From Rhizobium aethiopicum (lineage in GTDB: Bacteria; Pseudomonadota; Alphaproteobacteria; Rhizobiales; Rhizobiaceae), in the NCBI RefSeq assembly GCF_014197535.1, contig NZ_JACIFV010000009.1, forward strand, positions 4,082 to 68,081: 64,000 nt of DNA, written 5' to 3'. A program made the translations under genes and the position numbers. Below, one piece after another: positions 56,271 to 62,657 of the stretch (its first letter is position 1; each line of letters opens with the position of its first letter). Under the pieces are notes generated by a model. It did not search any database. It was given only the letters and a program-made list of their open reading frames with translations, and was not told the DNA's origin.

Positions 56271-56500
56271 GCAAAGCGAAGTTTGCGGCACTTGATGCGG
56301 ATGGTTGGCTTGAGTTCACGGCCAACAAATCACCCAAATGCCCTCACTGCGGCGATGACTTCCACATTGCCGACAACGAGGCTTGGTTTCTGTACGACGA
56401 AAACGACACCCACGAGGTCGAGTGTCCATCGTGCGAAGAGACCTTCCAAGTGAGCAGCAGCGCTTCTTGGTGCTTTAGCACCGACGAGCAGGAACGATAA
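56267..56500 (+). CDS. Zinc-ribbon protein, 77 aa
   Basis: MSKAKFAALDADGWLEFTANKSPKCPHCGDDF... VECPSCEETFQ has two Cys pairs of a classical zinc ribbon. The GTG start overlaps the previous stop (GTGA). It may assist the metallophosphatase or act as a regulator. Confidence 0.7.
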   Translation: MSKAKFAALDADGWLEFTANKSPKCPHCGDDFHIADNEAWFLYDENDTHEVECPSCEETFQVSSSASWCFSTDEQER

Positions 56501-56507
56501 CCACCCC

Positions 56508-56532
56508 TGCCGCCGACCACCAATCGGCGGCA
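56508..56532 (+). promoter_or_regulatory. Leader hairpin before the MazG-like gene
   Basis: TGCCGCCGA / TCGGCGGCA, 9 bp perfect, loop CCACCAA, no U-tract. CCAATACCACCACAGAGGAGA follows. Confidence 0.6.
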
Positions 56533-56559
56533 ACCAATACCACCACAGAGGAGACTGAA

Positions 56560-57009
56560 ATGCTGAACAGAAGCGCAAACGCTAAAGCGTATCATGACGC
56601 GGGCCTCGTGCCCGCCAACGACAACTATTCCCACGCATCCGCCATCAACCTGTTTGCGGCCGACTGCCACGCAGCAAGCCGCAAAGCCGGCTGGTGCACG
56701 AACCTCGCGACTGGGCGTGCATTGGACAGAAACGTGCCAGAAATGATGATGCTGATCGTGAGCGAAATCAGCGAAGCCATGGAGGGCTATCGCAAATCTA
56801 CCGGCGGCAAGGTCAAGATGGACGACAAGCTGCCGCACAGGCCAAACGCTGAAGTCGAACTGGCCGATGCCATGATCCGCATCGGCGATCTGGCAACTTT
56901 CCTTGGCTTCGACCTGGGCGGCGCGATCGTCGAGAAGATGGCATTCAACGCCAACCGCGAAGATCACAAGATCGAGAACCGCAAGGCCGCTGGCGGGAAG
57001 GCGTTTTGA
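56560..57009 (+). CDS. MazG-like nucleotide pyrophosphohydrolase
   Basis: The 149-residue protein contains EMMMLIVSEISEAMEGYRK (the ExxE part) and AEVELADAMIRIGDLA (the ExxD part) of all-alpha NTP pyrophosphatases. Phage MazG enzymes clear unwanted or signalling nucleotides. PANDNY lies near residue 18. It opens a nucleotide-metabolism group with the HD hydrolase and dNMP kinase. Confidence 0.8.
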   Translation: MLNRSANAKAYHDAGLVPANDNYSHASAINLFAADCHAASRKAGWCTNLATGRALDRNVPEMMMLIVSEISEAMEGYRKSTGGKVKMDDKLPHRPNAEVELADAMIRIGDLATFLGFDLGGAIVEKMAFNANREDHKIENRKAAGGKAF

Positions 57010-57935
57010 TGACCATGAACACGGCAAGAGAAGCGGCGATGCTGGCCGCTATACCGAATCCGCCAGAACAGTATAACCCCGAACCGCTCATGGTCGAAGG
57101 CCTTGGCGCCGTTCCTGTGGTGCTGCCGAAGTACTCGCCGGCGAATGACAACGTCGAGGGTGGCAAGCGTTACCACAGCGGCGGTCTTGTTGGCGGGCCT
57201 GGCGGTGATGTGGCGCCAATCATGAAGATCGACCACGTCATCCCGCGCGCGCAGTACGAGGCCATCATGGAGCGCGGCCAGTACGTCGGATTGCGTCGAC
57301 ACACAGACATTGGCGCGCGAGTCGTGGCGGCTGTCGAAAAGGAGATTGCCGCCAGCCGTCCCTTGTCCTCGGACAGCGGACATCCCGCCCGAACCGGCGA
57401 CTTCATGCAGACGGCGACCGGCCGCAAGTTTTGGCCCCTCGACCCGCGGAGCGAAGAAGTCTTCATCGAGGACATCGCGCACTCACTGAGCCTGCAATGC
57501 CGCTACGCCGGCCACTGCCTGCGCTTCTACAGCGTCGCCGAGCATTGCGTACTCATGGCCCGCAAGCTTCGCTGGGAAGGCGTGGACGTGGCTCTGTGGG
57601 CGCTGCTGCACGATGCGGCGGAAGCCTACACCGTTGACGTTCCGCGCCCGCTCAAGCGCCACCTAGTTGGCTACAAGGAAGCCGAGGCGAAAGTCATGGC
57701 TGCGATCGCCGATCGGTTCGGCCTGGCGGCGGAAATGCCTGCCGTTGTGCATGATGCCGACAACCGCATCATTGCCGACGAGCTCGTCAACCTCGTGCCG
57801 ATGGAGTGGCACGCGCGCTATGCGGGCCAGGAACTGGGCGTGACGCTGCGCTACTGGTCGCCGGAGAAGGCGCGGGAAGAGTTCATGGCGACGTTTGACG
57901 CGCTGATGGATTGCAGGGCGAGGGGGATGGCGTGA
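57009..57935 (+). CDS. HD-domain phosphohydrolase with an odd N-terminal extension
   Basis: The 308-residue protein (ATG at 57009) has a C-terminal HD domain from about 130: IEDIAHSLSLQCRYAGHC, FYSVAEHCVLMA, ALLHDAAEAYTVDVPRPLK. It resembles YfbR-type nucleotidases. The first 130 residues are unusual: PANDNV is followed by GGKRYHSGGLVGGPGGDVAPI, which copies the Gly-rich C-terminal motif of tape-measure proteins, including the one in this prophage. A gene fusion or shared membrane-contact motif is possible. Confidence 0.8.
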   Translation: MTMNTAREAAMLAAIPNPPEQYNPEPLMVEGLGAVPVVLPKYSPANDNVEGGKRYHSGGLVGGPGGDVAPIMKIDHVIPRAQYEAIMERGQYVGLRRHTDIGARVVAAVEKEIAASRPLSSDSGHPARTGDFMQTATGRKFWPLDPRSEEVFIEDIAHSLSLQCRYAGHCLRFYSVAEHCVLMARKLRWEGVDVALWALLHDAAEAYTVDVPRPLKRHLVGYKEAEAKVMAAIADRFGLAAEMPAVVHDADNRIIADELVNLVPMEWHARYAGQELGVTLRYWSPEKAREEFMATFDALMDCRARGMA

Positions 57936-58132
57936 TGCTGCACTACTATATGTTTAGTTTCGCCATGGAGAGAGGCGGCTTCGCCCGCGTCACGATCGGA
58001 TGGCCTGACGCGATAGTCACGGAAAGCCGCGTGGCATTTGCCAGAGAAAAGGCTATCGGCGCGCAACCAAACGCCTGCCCAATTGCCGTTAGTTATCTTG
58101 GGCACATGATGCCGGAGGTTGCGATCGCATGA
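57935..58132 (+). CDS. Hypothetical protein, 65 aa
   Basis: MLHYYMFSFAMERGGFARVTIGWPDAIVT... is a small beta-rich protein with a TGATG start overlap. No family was recognised. It is one of six small coupled ORFs between the HD hydrolase and the kinase. Confidence 0.6.
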   Translation: MLHYYMFSFAMERGGFARVTIGWPDAIVTESRVAFAREKAIGAQPNACPIAVSYLGHMMPEVAIA

Positions 58133-58359
58133 CCAACACCACAGGCTGGAACATCTGGCGCGGCGATGGTGATTGCCCCGTCAACAAAGAGGCGATCGTC
58201 GACATCCGCCTGCGCAACGGGCGGATTATAGAAGGGGCAACGGCTGGCCGCTATCTGTGGGCGCGTCCGCAGCGCGAAGTGGAGGGCAACTGGAGCCCGC
58301 AGAGAACTGAGAACGGCGGCATTATCGTCGCGTATCGCGAAGTGGGGGAAGTGGCGTGA
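58129..58359 (+). CDS. Hypothetical protein, 76 aa
   Basis: MTNTTGWNIWRGDGDCPVNKEAIVDIRLRNGRIIEGA... has a beta-strand pattern (IVDIRLRNGRIIEG ... GNWSPQR ... GGIIVAYR) seen in small phage proteins of unknown function. ATGA overlaps on both sides. Confidence 0.65.
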   Translation: MTNTTGWNIWRGDGDCPVNKEAIVDIRLRNGRIIEGATAGRYLWARPQREVEGNWSPQRTENGGIIVAYREVGEVA

Positions 58360-58601
58360 TGGACGATATAGCAGTTTGCGAGCTTTGCGGACACCCGATG
58401 GCACCCGGCGAGGAGATGTTCAAATTCCACGGATACAGCGGGCCGTGCCCAGAAGAACCATCGGAGGAGCACCTCAAGGCGGTAGCGGAGAAGCGCTTTT
58501 CGGAGTGGCTAAACGAAGGCCATGAGTTGGCGAAAGCCGCAGGGTGCGGTGTTATCATAAATGTCTCTCCATCATCAGATGCCGAAGGCGGTGCAGCATG
58601 A
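58359..58601 (+). CDS. Zinc-finger-like protein, 80 aa
   Basis: MDDIAVCELCGHPMAPGEEMF... has CxxC and a later CPEEP, compatible with a small zinc site, and a helical C-terminus (HLKAVAEKRFSEWLNEGHELAKAAG). The start ATG at 58359 overlaps the previous stop. Unknown role. Confidence 0.65.
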   Translation: MDDIAVCELCGHPMAPGEEMFKFHGYSGPCPEEPSEEHLKAVAEKRFSEWLNEGHELAKAAGCGVIINVSPSSDAEGGAA

Positions 58602-58675
58602 GATCGGCAGTTGAATGGATAATCTGCTTACTCGCAGTTGGCGGCATGGTTTCGGCCATGTGGGTGATGCTGTGA
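58598..58675 (+). CDS. Tiny single-span membrane peptide, 25 aa
   Basis: MRSAVEWIICLLAVGGMVSA... is almost entirely one hydrophobic span, coupled by ATGA to the gene before and by GTGA to the gene after. Tiny membrane peptides of this kind are often overlooked. Function unknown. Confidence 0.5.
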   Translation: MRSAVEWIICLLAVGGMVSAMWVML

Positions 58676-58986
58676 CCCCAACGCCAAAATACATCGAAAC
58701 CGTCAAGCGTCGCGTATGGGAAATCCACATTCGCGACCACGACAAGCATATCCGCCGCGAAGATCTGAACGCCGTTCTCGGCGGAGTCGATTTCGTTCTC
58801 GACTACTACAGCAATAAAGTAGCGGAGCTGGAGGCGGTCATCGCAGCAGAGAGGACCACCAACCAAATTGAATGTAGTCGGTATGCGTACGAGCGTGACG
58901 TGGCGCGCCGAGAGCGGGATGACCTTATAGCGCAACAGTCATCCCCCACGCCCACTTCAATCACCGGGGAGACCTTAGCATCATGA
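58672..58986 (+). CDS. Hypothetical protein, 104 aa
   Basis: The GTG at 58672 overlaps the stop of the tiny membrane peptide (GTGA). The product (MTPTPKYIETVKRRVWEIHIRD...) is helical, with a likely coiled coil (SNKVAELEAVIAAERTTNQ ... ERDVARRERDDLIAQQ). No family was recognised. Confidence 0.6.
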   Translation: MTPTPKYIETVKRRVWEIHIRDHDKHIRREDLNAVLGGVDFVLDYYSNKVAELEAVIAAERTTNQIECSRYAYERDVARRERDDLIAQQSSPTPTSITGETLAS

Positions 58987-59273
58987 CAACAATGATCGAG
59001 CGGGTGGCGCGGGCCATAGCAAAAGAAAACAATACGGACGCTGCATTTGATCTCCCTTGGGAGTTCTTTATTGGACAAGCCCGCGCCGTCCTTGAAGAGA
59101 TACGCGAGCCGTCGGCGGCGCAACTGGCCGCCGCTGAGGAGATTGTCGTCGGCTATGACGACTTCGCATGCGGCGATGGCAATGTCTATCTCGCCTACCC
59201 AGAGTACTACGACAAGGCCAAGCACGTTTGGCAGTCGCTGATAGACGCAGCACTCAAGGAGGAAACACCATGA
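58983..59273 (+). CDS. Hypothetical protein, 96 aa
   Basis: MTTMIERVARAIAKENNTDAAFDLPWEFFIGQARAVLEEI... has the pattern I recall from phage proteins of unknown function that carry an IERVARAIxxxxx...ARAxLEAIREP segment. ATGA overlap with both neighbours. Confidence 0.65.
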   Translation: MTTMIERVARAIAKENNTDAAFDLPWEFFIGQARAVLEEIREPSAAQLAAAEEIVVGYDDFACGDGNVYLAYPEYYDKAKHVWQSLIDAALKEETP

Positions 59274-59962
59274 CCGAGAACCAAGTACCAGCCTGGACGC
59301 CCGCCGGCGAGCTCACCGCAGTGCCGGCCTCCAATGACAACGTTCCTTCCGAATTGCGCGCGCTTGGCGCGGCAATAGGGAAGCATGAAAGTAGCGACAG
59401 CCCACAACAGAATATTAGTGCGGCCAACGATAACTTCCCGCCCGTCGTCGCATTCACCGGCCAGGCTGGCGCCGGCAAGTCTACGGCCACCCGCTACCTC
59501 GTCGAGCAGCACGACTATACACTCGTCAAGTTCGCCGGGCCGCTCAAGGATATGATGCGGGCTATTGGTTTGGCGGAGGATCAGATCGAAGGCGACCTGA
59601 AAGAAACGCCGACGCGGCTACTGCAAGGAAAAACACCGCGGCACGCGATGCAGGCCCTTGGTACGGAGTGGGGCAGGGATCTGATCGGCAAGGATTTCTG
59701 GACATTCTTGTGGGAGCATCGCGCTCTTCAGGTCATTGACGCCGGCGGCCGCGTCGTTACAGACGACTGCCGCTTTCCGAACGAAGCGCAGCTTATCCGC
59801 CGACTGGGCGGAGACATCTACAAGATCGCTGGCCGTGGCGGCATTGCTGGTGACCACGTCAGCGAGCGCGGCTGCGGTGATCAGGATCTGGTGATTGCGA
59901 ACGCTGGCGCGGTCGCAGAGTTGCACGGCAAGATCGAGGAGGCGCTGCGGCGGTATGGGTGA
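59270..59962 (+). CDS. Deoxynucleoside monophosphate kinase
   Basis: The 230-residue protein starts behind AAGGAGGAAACACC. It has a P-loop GQAGAGKST (near residue 64), FAGPLKDMMRAIGL, TPRHAMQALGTEWGRDLIG and VTDDCRFPNEAQLIR, the layout of phage dNMP kinases (T4 gene 1 type). It would supply dNDPs for phage replication. The N-terminal linker has SNDN and AANDN. Confidence 0.85.
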   Translation: MTENQVPAWTPAGELTAVPASNDNVPSELRALGAAIGKHESSDSPQQNISAANDNFPPVVAFTGQAGAGKSTATRYLVEQHDYTLVKFAGPLKDMMRAIGLAEDQIEGDLKETPTRLLQGKTPRHAMQALGTEWGRDLIGKDFWTFLWEHRALQVIDAGGRVVTDDCRFPNEAQLIRRLGGDIYKIAGRGGIAGDHVSERGCGDQDLVIANAGAVAELHGKIEEALRRYG

Positions 59963-59968
59963 TCCATC

Positions 59969-59981
59969 TTGACAAATTTGT
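59969..59981 (+). promoter_or_regulatory. Dispersed operator copy 9 (TTGACAAATTTGT)
   Basis: TTGACA with a 16-bp spacer and weak TTAGGA, 62 bp before the GTG at 60031. It controls the excisionase-like gene and the last phage unit. Confidence 0.65.
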
Positions 59982-60030
59982 TGAATGAAGTTAGGAGTGT
60001 CGTACCGTACACCACCAAGAGGAGCTTAAA

Positions 60031-60225
60031 GTGGAGTGTGAAGTTAGAGAGGGCGACCTTCTCATGGGCGCCAACGCAATCGCCAAGTTTCTTGGCGTAA
60101 CATCGCGGCAAGTCTACCGGCTCACCTACGGAGATTTGATGCCGCATTTCAAACTAGGCGGTAGCGTTGCGGCTCGCCGTTCGTCGCTCACAAAATGGAT
60201 GGCTGAACAAGAGGCGGCATCCTGA
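60031..60225 (+). CDS. Excisionase-like HTH protein, 64 aa
   Basis: The GTG at 60031 sits behind CCACCAAGAGGAGCTTAAA. The product (MECEVREGDLLMGANAIAKFLGVTSRQVYRLTYGDLMPHFKLGG...) is a winged-helix/AlpA-type DNA-binding protein like phage excisionases. Repressor control through copy 9 and its place near the presumed attachment site support an excision role. The integrase is not in the window. Confidence 0.75.
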   Translation: MECEVREGDLLMGANAIAKFLGVTSRQVYRLTYGDLMPHFKLGGSVAARRSSLTKWMAEQEAAS

Positions 60226-60644
60226 TGGCGTACTTTGTATATGCGGTGGGTGGGAAGGACGACGCTGGCCCTCTATCTGGCATGCTAAAAATAGGTCGCG
60301 CGCGGGATCCGCATAACAGGCTTGTCGAGCTTCAGATCGGATGCCCGTTTCAGGTTGAACTAAAGCGGATATGGCGATTCTCAACTCAGAGCCACGGATG
60401 CGAATTTGAGTTAGCGTGTCACAAGCGGTTCCGGAACCAGAAGGTAAGCGGAGAGTGGTTCCGCATCGATCTGGAAAACGTGCATCAATTCATTGTTGAG
60501 TTGGCCGAAGTTCGGATGCTGCAAATATCACACGCAGATGGCAACAACTCGGCTCCATGCCCAACTCCACCTGCTCCTCCGAAGTTTTCTTTGGCTAATG
60601 CAGCAAAAGCGTTCATGGAGGCCAGAAGACAGGCCGCTATGTGA
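60225..60644 (+). CDS. GIY-YIG (T5orf172-like) nuclease-type protein
   Basis: The 139-residue protein has the GIY-YIG-like core FVYAVGGKDDAGPLSGMLKIGRARDPHNRLVELQIGCP and CEFELACHKRFRNQKVSGEWFRID, as in T5orf172 proteins and in the 18930 gene. Start coupled (TGATG). It may be a DNA-end enzyme or selfish element. Confidence 0.75.
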   Translation: MAYFVYAVGGKDDAGPLSGMLKIGRARDPHNRLVELQIGCPFQVELKRIWRFSTQSHGCEFELACHKRFRNQKVSGEWFRIDLENVHQFIVELAEVRMLQISHADGNNSAPCPTPPAPPKFSLANAAKAFMEARRQAAM

Positions 60645-60684
60645 ATAACCACCAAACCCAACCACCACAGAGAAGGAGACTGAA

Positions 60685-61149
60685 ATGAGAGTCAATAAGT
60701 TTGAGCGCGAAAAATACGGCATCAGCGTAGATCTCATGTCCAGAATGTGCGGCCTGAGTACGGCGCGCATCAAGGAAGTCGAGGACGGCTATCTTGATCT
60801 TATCGGTCGCGGAATTCCGGAGAGCCGGCTGAAAGCTACAGCAGACGGCGATCGCATGTTTGCGGTCGTGGACGAAATCAAGGCGGAACAGGACAAGACA
60901 GTTGAGGCTCTGATTGGCCGGCTCATATCGAGTGGCGTTGATGTGTCGCTGAAGACGCTGCATCACCCAGGTCGCACGACAACTTACCAAGTCGAGTTGT
61001 CGTGTAACGACTACGCAGGCAAGGGCCTATCATCGATAGGCCGCGGCAGTTCGCAACTTTCGGCGCTTACCTCGTCTATCGACGTGATGCGAGGAGTTGT
61101 TGGGATGGTATCGCCCCTATTCCCGGTGACGAGCAAGGAAGCCGCATGA
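60685..61149 (+). CDS. Hypothetical protein, 154 aa
   Basis: MRVNKFEREKYGISVDLMSRMCGLSTARIKEVEDGYLDL... begins with a possible HTH-like segment and continues with a mixed alpha/beta part (VSLKTLHHPGRTTTYQVELSCNDYAG). A strong leader (CCACCACAGAGAAGGAGAC) precedes it. Function unknown. Confidence 0.7.
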   Translation: MRVNKFEREKYGISVDLMSRMCGLSTARIKEVEDGYLDLIGRGIPESRLKATADGDRMFAVVDEIKAEQDKTVEALIGRLISSGVDVSLKTLHHPGRTTTYQVELSCNDYAGKGLSSIGRGSSQLSALTSSIDVMRGVVGMVSPLFPVTSKEAA

Positions 61150-61382
61150 CTGCTCCACATGACGTTATGGCTACGGTGAGGGAGCTTCTTGACTCATTGG
61201 GTGTACGGCCATCCAGCTTCGACATCGGGAAAGCCATTGAGGCAGCCATCCTCGCAGAGCGACAGCGTTGCGCGGATGTGACTGAGGATATTGTCTCGTA
61301 CCTAAAAGAGACGAAGACCATGAACCGGTCTTATGCGGTGCGCGCCGCCTACAATGCGGCCCGCGCCATCCTCAACCCCTAA
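61146..61382 (+). CDS. Hypothetical protein, 78 aa
   Basis: MTAPHDVMATVRELLDSLGVRPSSFDIGKAIEAAILAERQRCAD... is helical and resembles small rhizobial prophage proteins with an AAIxAERxRC...VRAAYNAARAIL pattern, as far as I recall. It ends the rightward early unit; a terminator follows. Confidence 0.65.
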   Translation: MTAPHDVMATVRELLDSLGVRPSSFDIGKAIEAAILAERQRCADVTEDIVSYLKETKTMNRSYAVRAAYNAARAILNP

Positions 61383-61392
61383 AAATAATAAC

Positions 61393-61418
61393 GGGCGGAT
61401 CTGGTGCCGCCCTTTTTT
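61393..61418 (+). terminator. Terminator of the last rightward unit
   Basis: GGGCGG / CCGCCC with an 8-nt loop, followed by TTTTTTATTATAT. It separates the phage early unit from the right end. Confidence 0.85.
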
Positions 61419-61419
61419 A

Positions 61420-61665
61420 TTATATTGCCAATGCACTGCAGGCCGCCTGTCTGAATGGCCTGCCGTATGCTTTTCCTGCTATCCAGATTTGATAGAGCTC
61501 GCGTCCACAAGCGCTCCGATCTCGAGATAGCACTACCGCTGAAAGCTCGCCTAGCCGCACCGCCTGGCCGATTCTGAACTTCCATTCTGCCTTATAAAGT
61601 CTCCTTGGTCTTTGGGGGTCTTCTTCTTTGATTGCCCCGGTGTCATGCACTTCCATCAGCATCAT
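61420..61665 (-). CDS. Small hypothetical protein near the right end, 81 aa
   Basis: The start at 61665 (MMLMEVHDTGAIKEED...) follows GGCGGGGAACAGC. The core AEWKFRIGQAVRLGELSAVVLSRDRSACG is SH3-like and may belong to small rhizobial proteins that bind ligands or nucleic acids. The promoter region carries the palindrome ACGGTGC/GCACCGT (61684-61700). It converges on the phage terminator, so it may be lysogenically expressed or a host gene. Confidence 0.5.
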   Translation of the reverse strand: MMLMEVHDTGAIKEEDPQRPRRLYKAEWKFRIGQAVRLGELSAVVLSRDRSACGRELYQIWIAGKAYGRPFRQAACSALAI

Positions 61666-61680
61666 GCTGTTCCCCGCCAC

Positions 61681-62139
61681 ATCACGGTGCGCGGCACCGT
61701 AGCCGGGGGTTCACAACACGCCACGAAGACATGCCGGTACGCCTTTAGGCCGAAGCCCTGGACATACGCGCACCGCCCGCCGGCCATGTGAATGGCCCAG
61801 GCAATGCGCCTGCCGCTAAGCAGCGCATGTGTTCGACTTCGCTTGCGCGAAGCCTATTCGTGGTCAGGGTTGTGAAGCCCGAGTCGATTAATAACCCAAA
61901 AGACGTATGACGCAATATCATAACTTTTGAGGAGAGTTAGCCGTTGCTAATGAGTCACTAACGATGTGCGGGAATGGGAATTGGCGTGGGAACGGGCGGC
62001 GAACAAGCAGCCAAGACGCTGTACAGATTTTGTACGTTTCGTGCTGATTTCACGTACAATTTCATGCTTTGTTCTGCACACGAAAGCTGCCTCGCTCAAA
62101 GTGTGTTTGTTCTATCTTATTGTAATTACTAGAGAAAAC
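61681..62139. other. Gap between the last phage gene and tRNA-Thr
   Basis: No gene is evident. It holds hairpins (ACGGTGC/GCACCGT at 61684-61700; CTTCGC/GCGAAG near 61850) and an AT-rich part from 61890 with paired elements TGTACAGATTTTGTACG and CACGTACAATTT near 62020-62060, which could be an integrase arm site or promoter. The prophage right end should lie here, adjoining the tRNA. No repeat partner is visible because the left end is outside the window. Confidence 0.35.
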
Positions 62140-62214
62140 TGGTGCTGCCGAGTGGGATTGAACCACCGACCTCACCCTTACCAAGGGTGTGCTCTACCAC
62201 TGAGCTACGGCAGC
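62140..62214 (-). tRNA. tRNA-Thr(GGU), probable integration target
   Basis: The minus strand gives a standard cloverleaf with acceptor GCTGCCG/CGGCAGC, D-arm GCTCAGTGGTAGAGC, anticodon arm CACCC-TTGGTAA-GGGTG (anticodon GGU), T-arm and encoded CCA. Its 3' end faces the prophage. Rhizobial phages often integrate into tRNA 3' halves, which restores the gene, so this is the likely attachment site; proof needs the left junction. Confidence 0.93.
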
Positions 62215-62370
62215 AGGACCAGATCCGCATGGAGCCAGCCGGCTCAATTGCGGGAACGGGGCGGCTATTGCCACAGCTTGACGATAAGCGCAAGCCGCAA
62301 AATCCAACTTCGCGTGGATAGAGGTGCAGGGGACTTTTGGATCGGCGCGAATTCGGCTAATTCTGTTCAC

Positions 62371-62565
62371 ATGAACGACAAGACCGAAACCGGCCAGCAG
62401 AGCCGTAAAGAGGCGATCGAGGCACAGGCGAAACTGCGCCGCGAGCGCGCCGCCGAAAAGCTCAGGGAAAATCTCTCGAGACGCAAGCAGCAGGTGCGTG
62501 CCCGCCGTTCCGGCCAGGCCGATGAGACAAATGGATTGCCCGCCGCAAAAATGGACGAATCGTAA
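62371..62565 (+). CDS. Small conserved chromosomal protein, 64 aa
   Basis: MNDKTETGQQSRKEAIEAQAKLRRERAAEKLRENLSRRKQ... is a charged, helical protein just upstream of murA. I recall a similar gene in this place in Rhizobium genomes. The function is unknown. It lies on the chromosome side of the tRNA. Confidence 0.7.
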   Translation: MNDKTETGQQSRKEAIEAQAKLRRERAAEKLRENLSRRKQQVRARRSGQADETNGLPAAKMDES

Positions 62566-62657
62566 TGTTCCGTCCGGGGCGAATTGAAGCCTCCTCGTAA
62601 ATCCCCTAAACACCTCACTCCTTCTTTCAAGACAGAACTTTCAGGAAGTAAGCGCAC

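Noticed and set aside
60031..62139. Integrase expected near the right end
   Set aside because: No tyrosine or serine recombinase frame is present here or elsewhere in the window; it is presumably left of position 1.
62140..62214. Exact att core call on tRNA-Thr
   Set aside because: A duplicated tRNA 3' segment would be needed at the left junction, which is outside the window, so only a likely site is stated.
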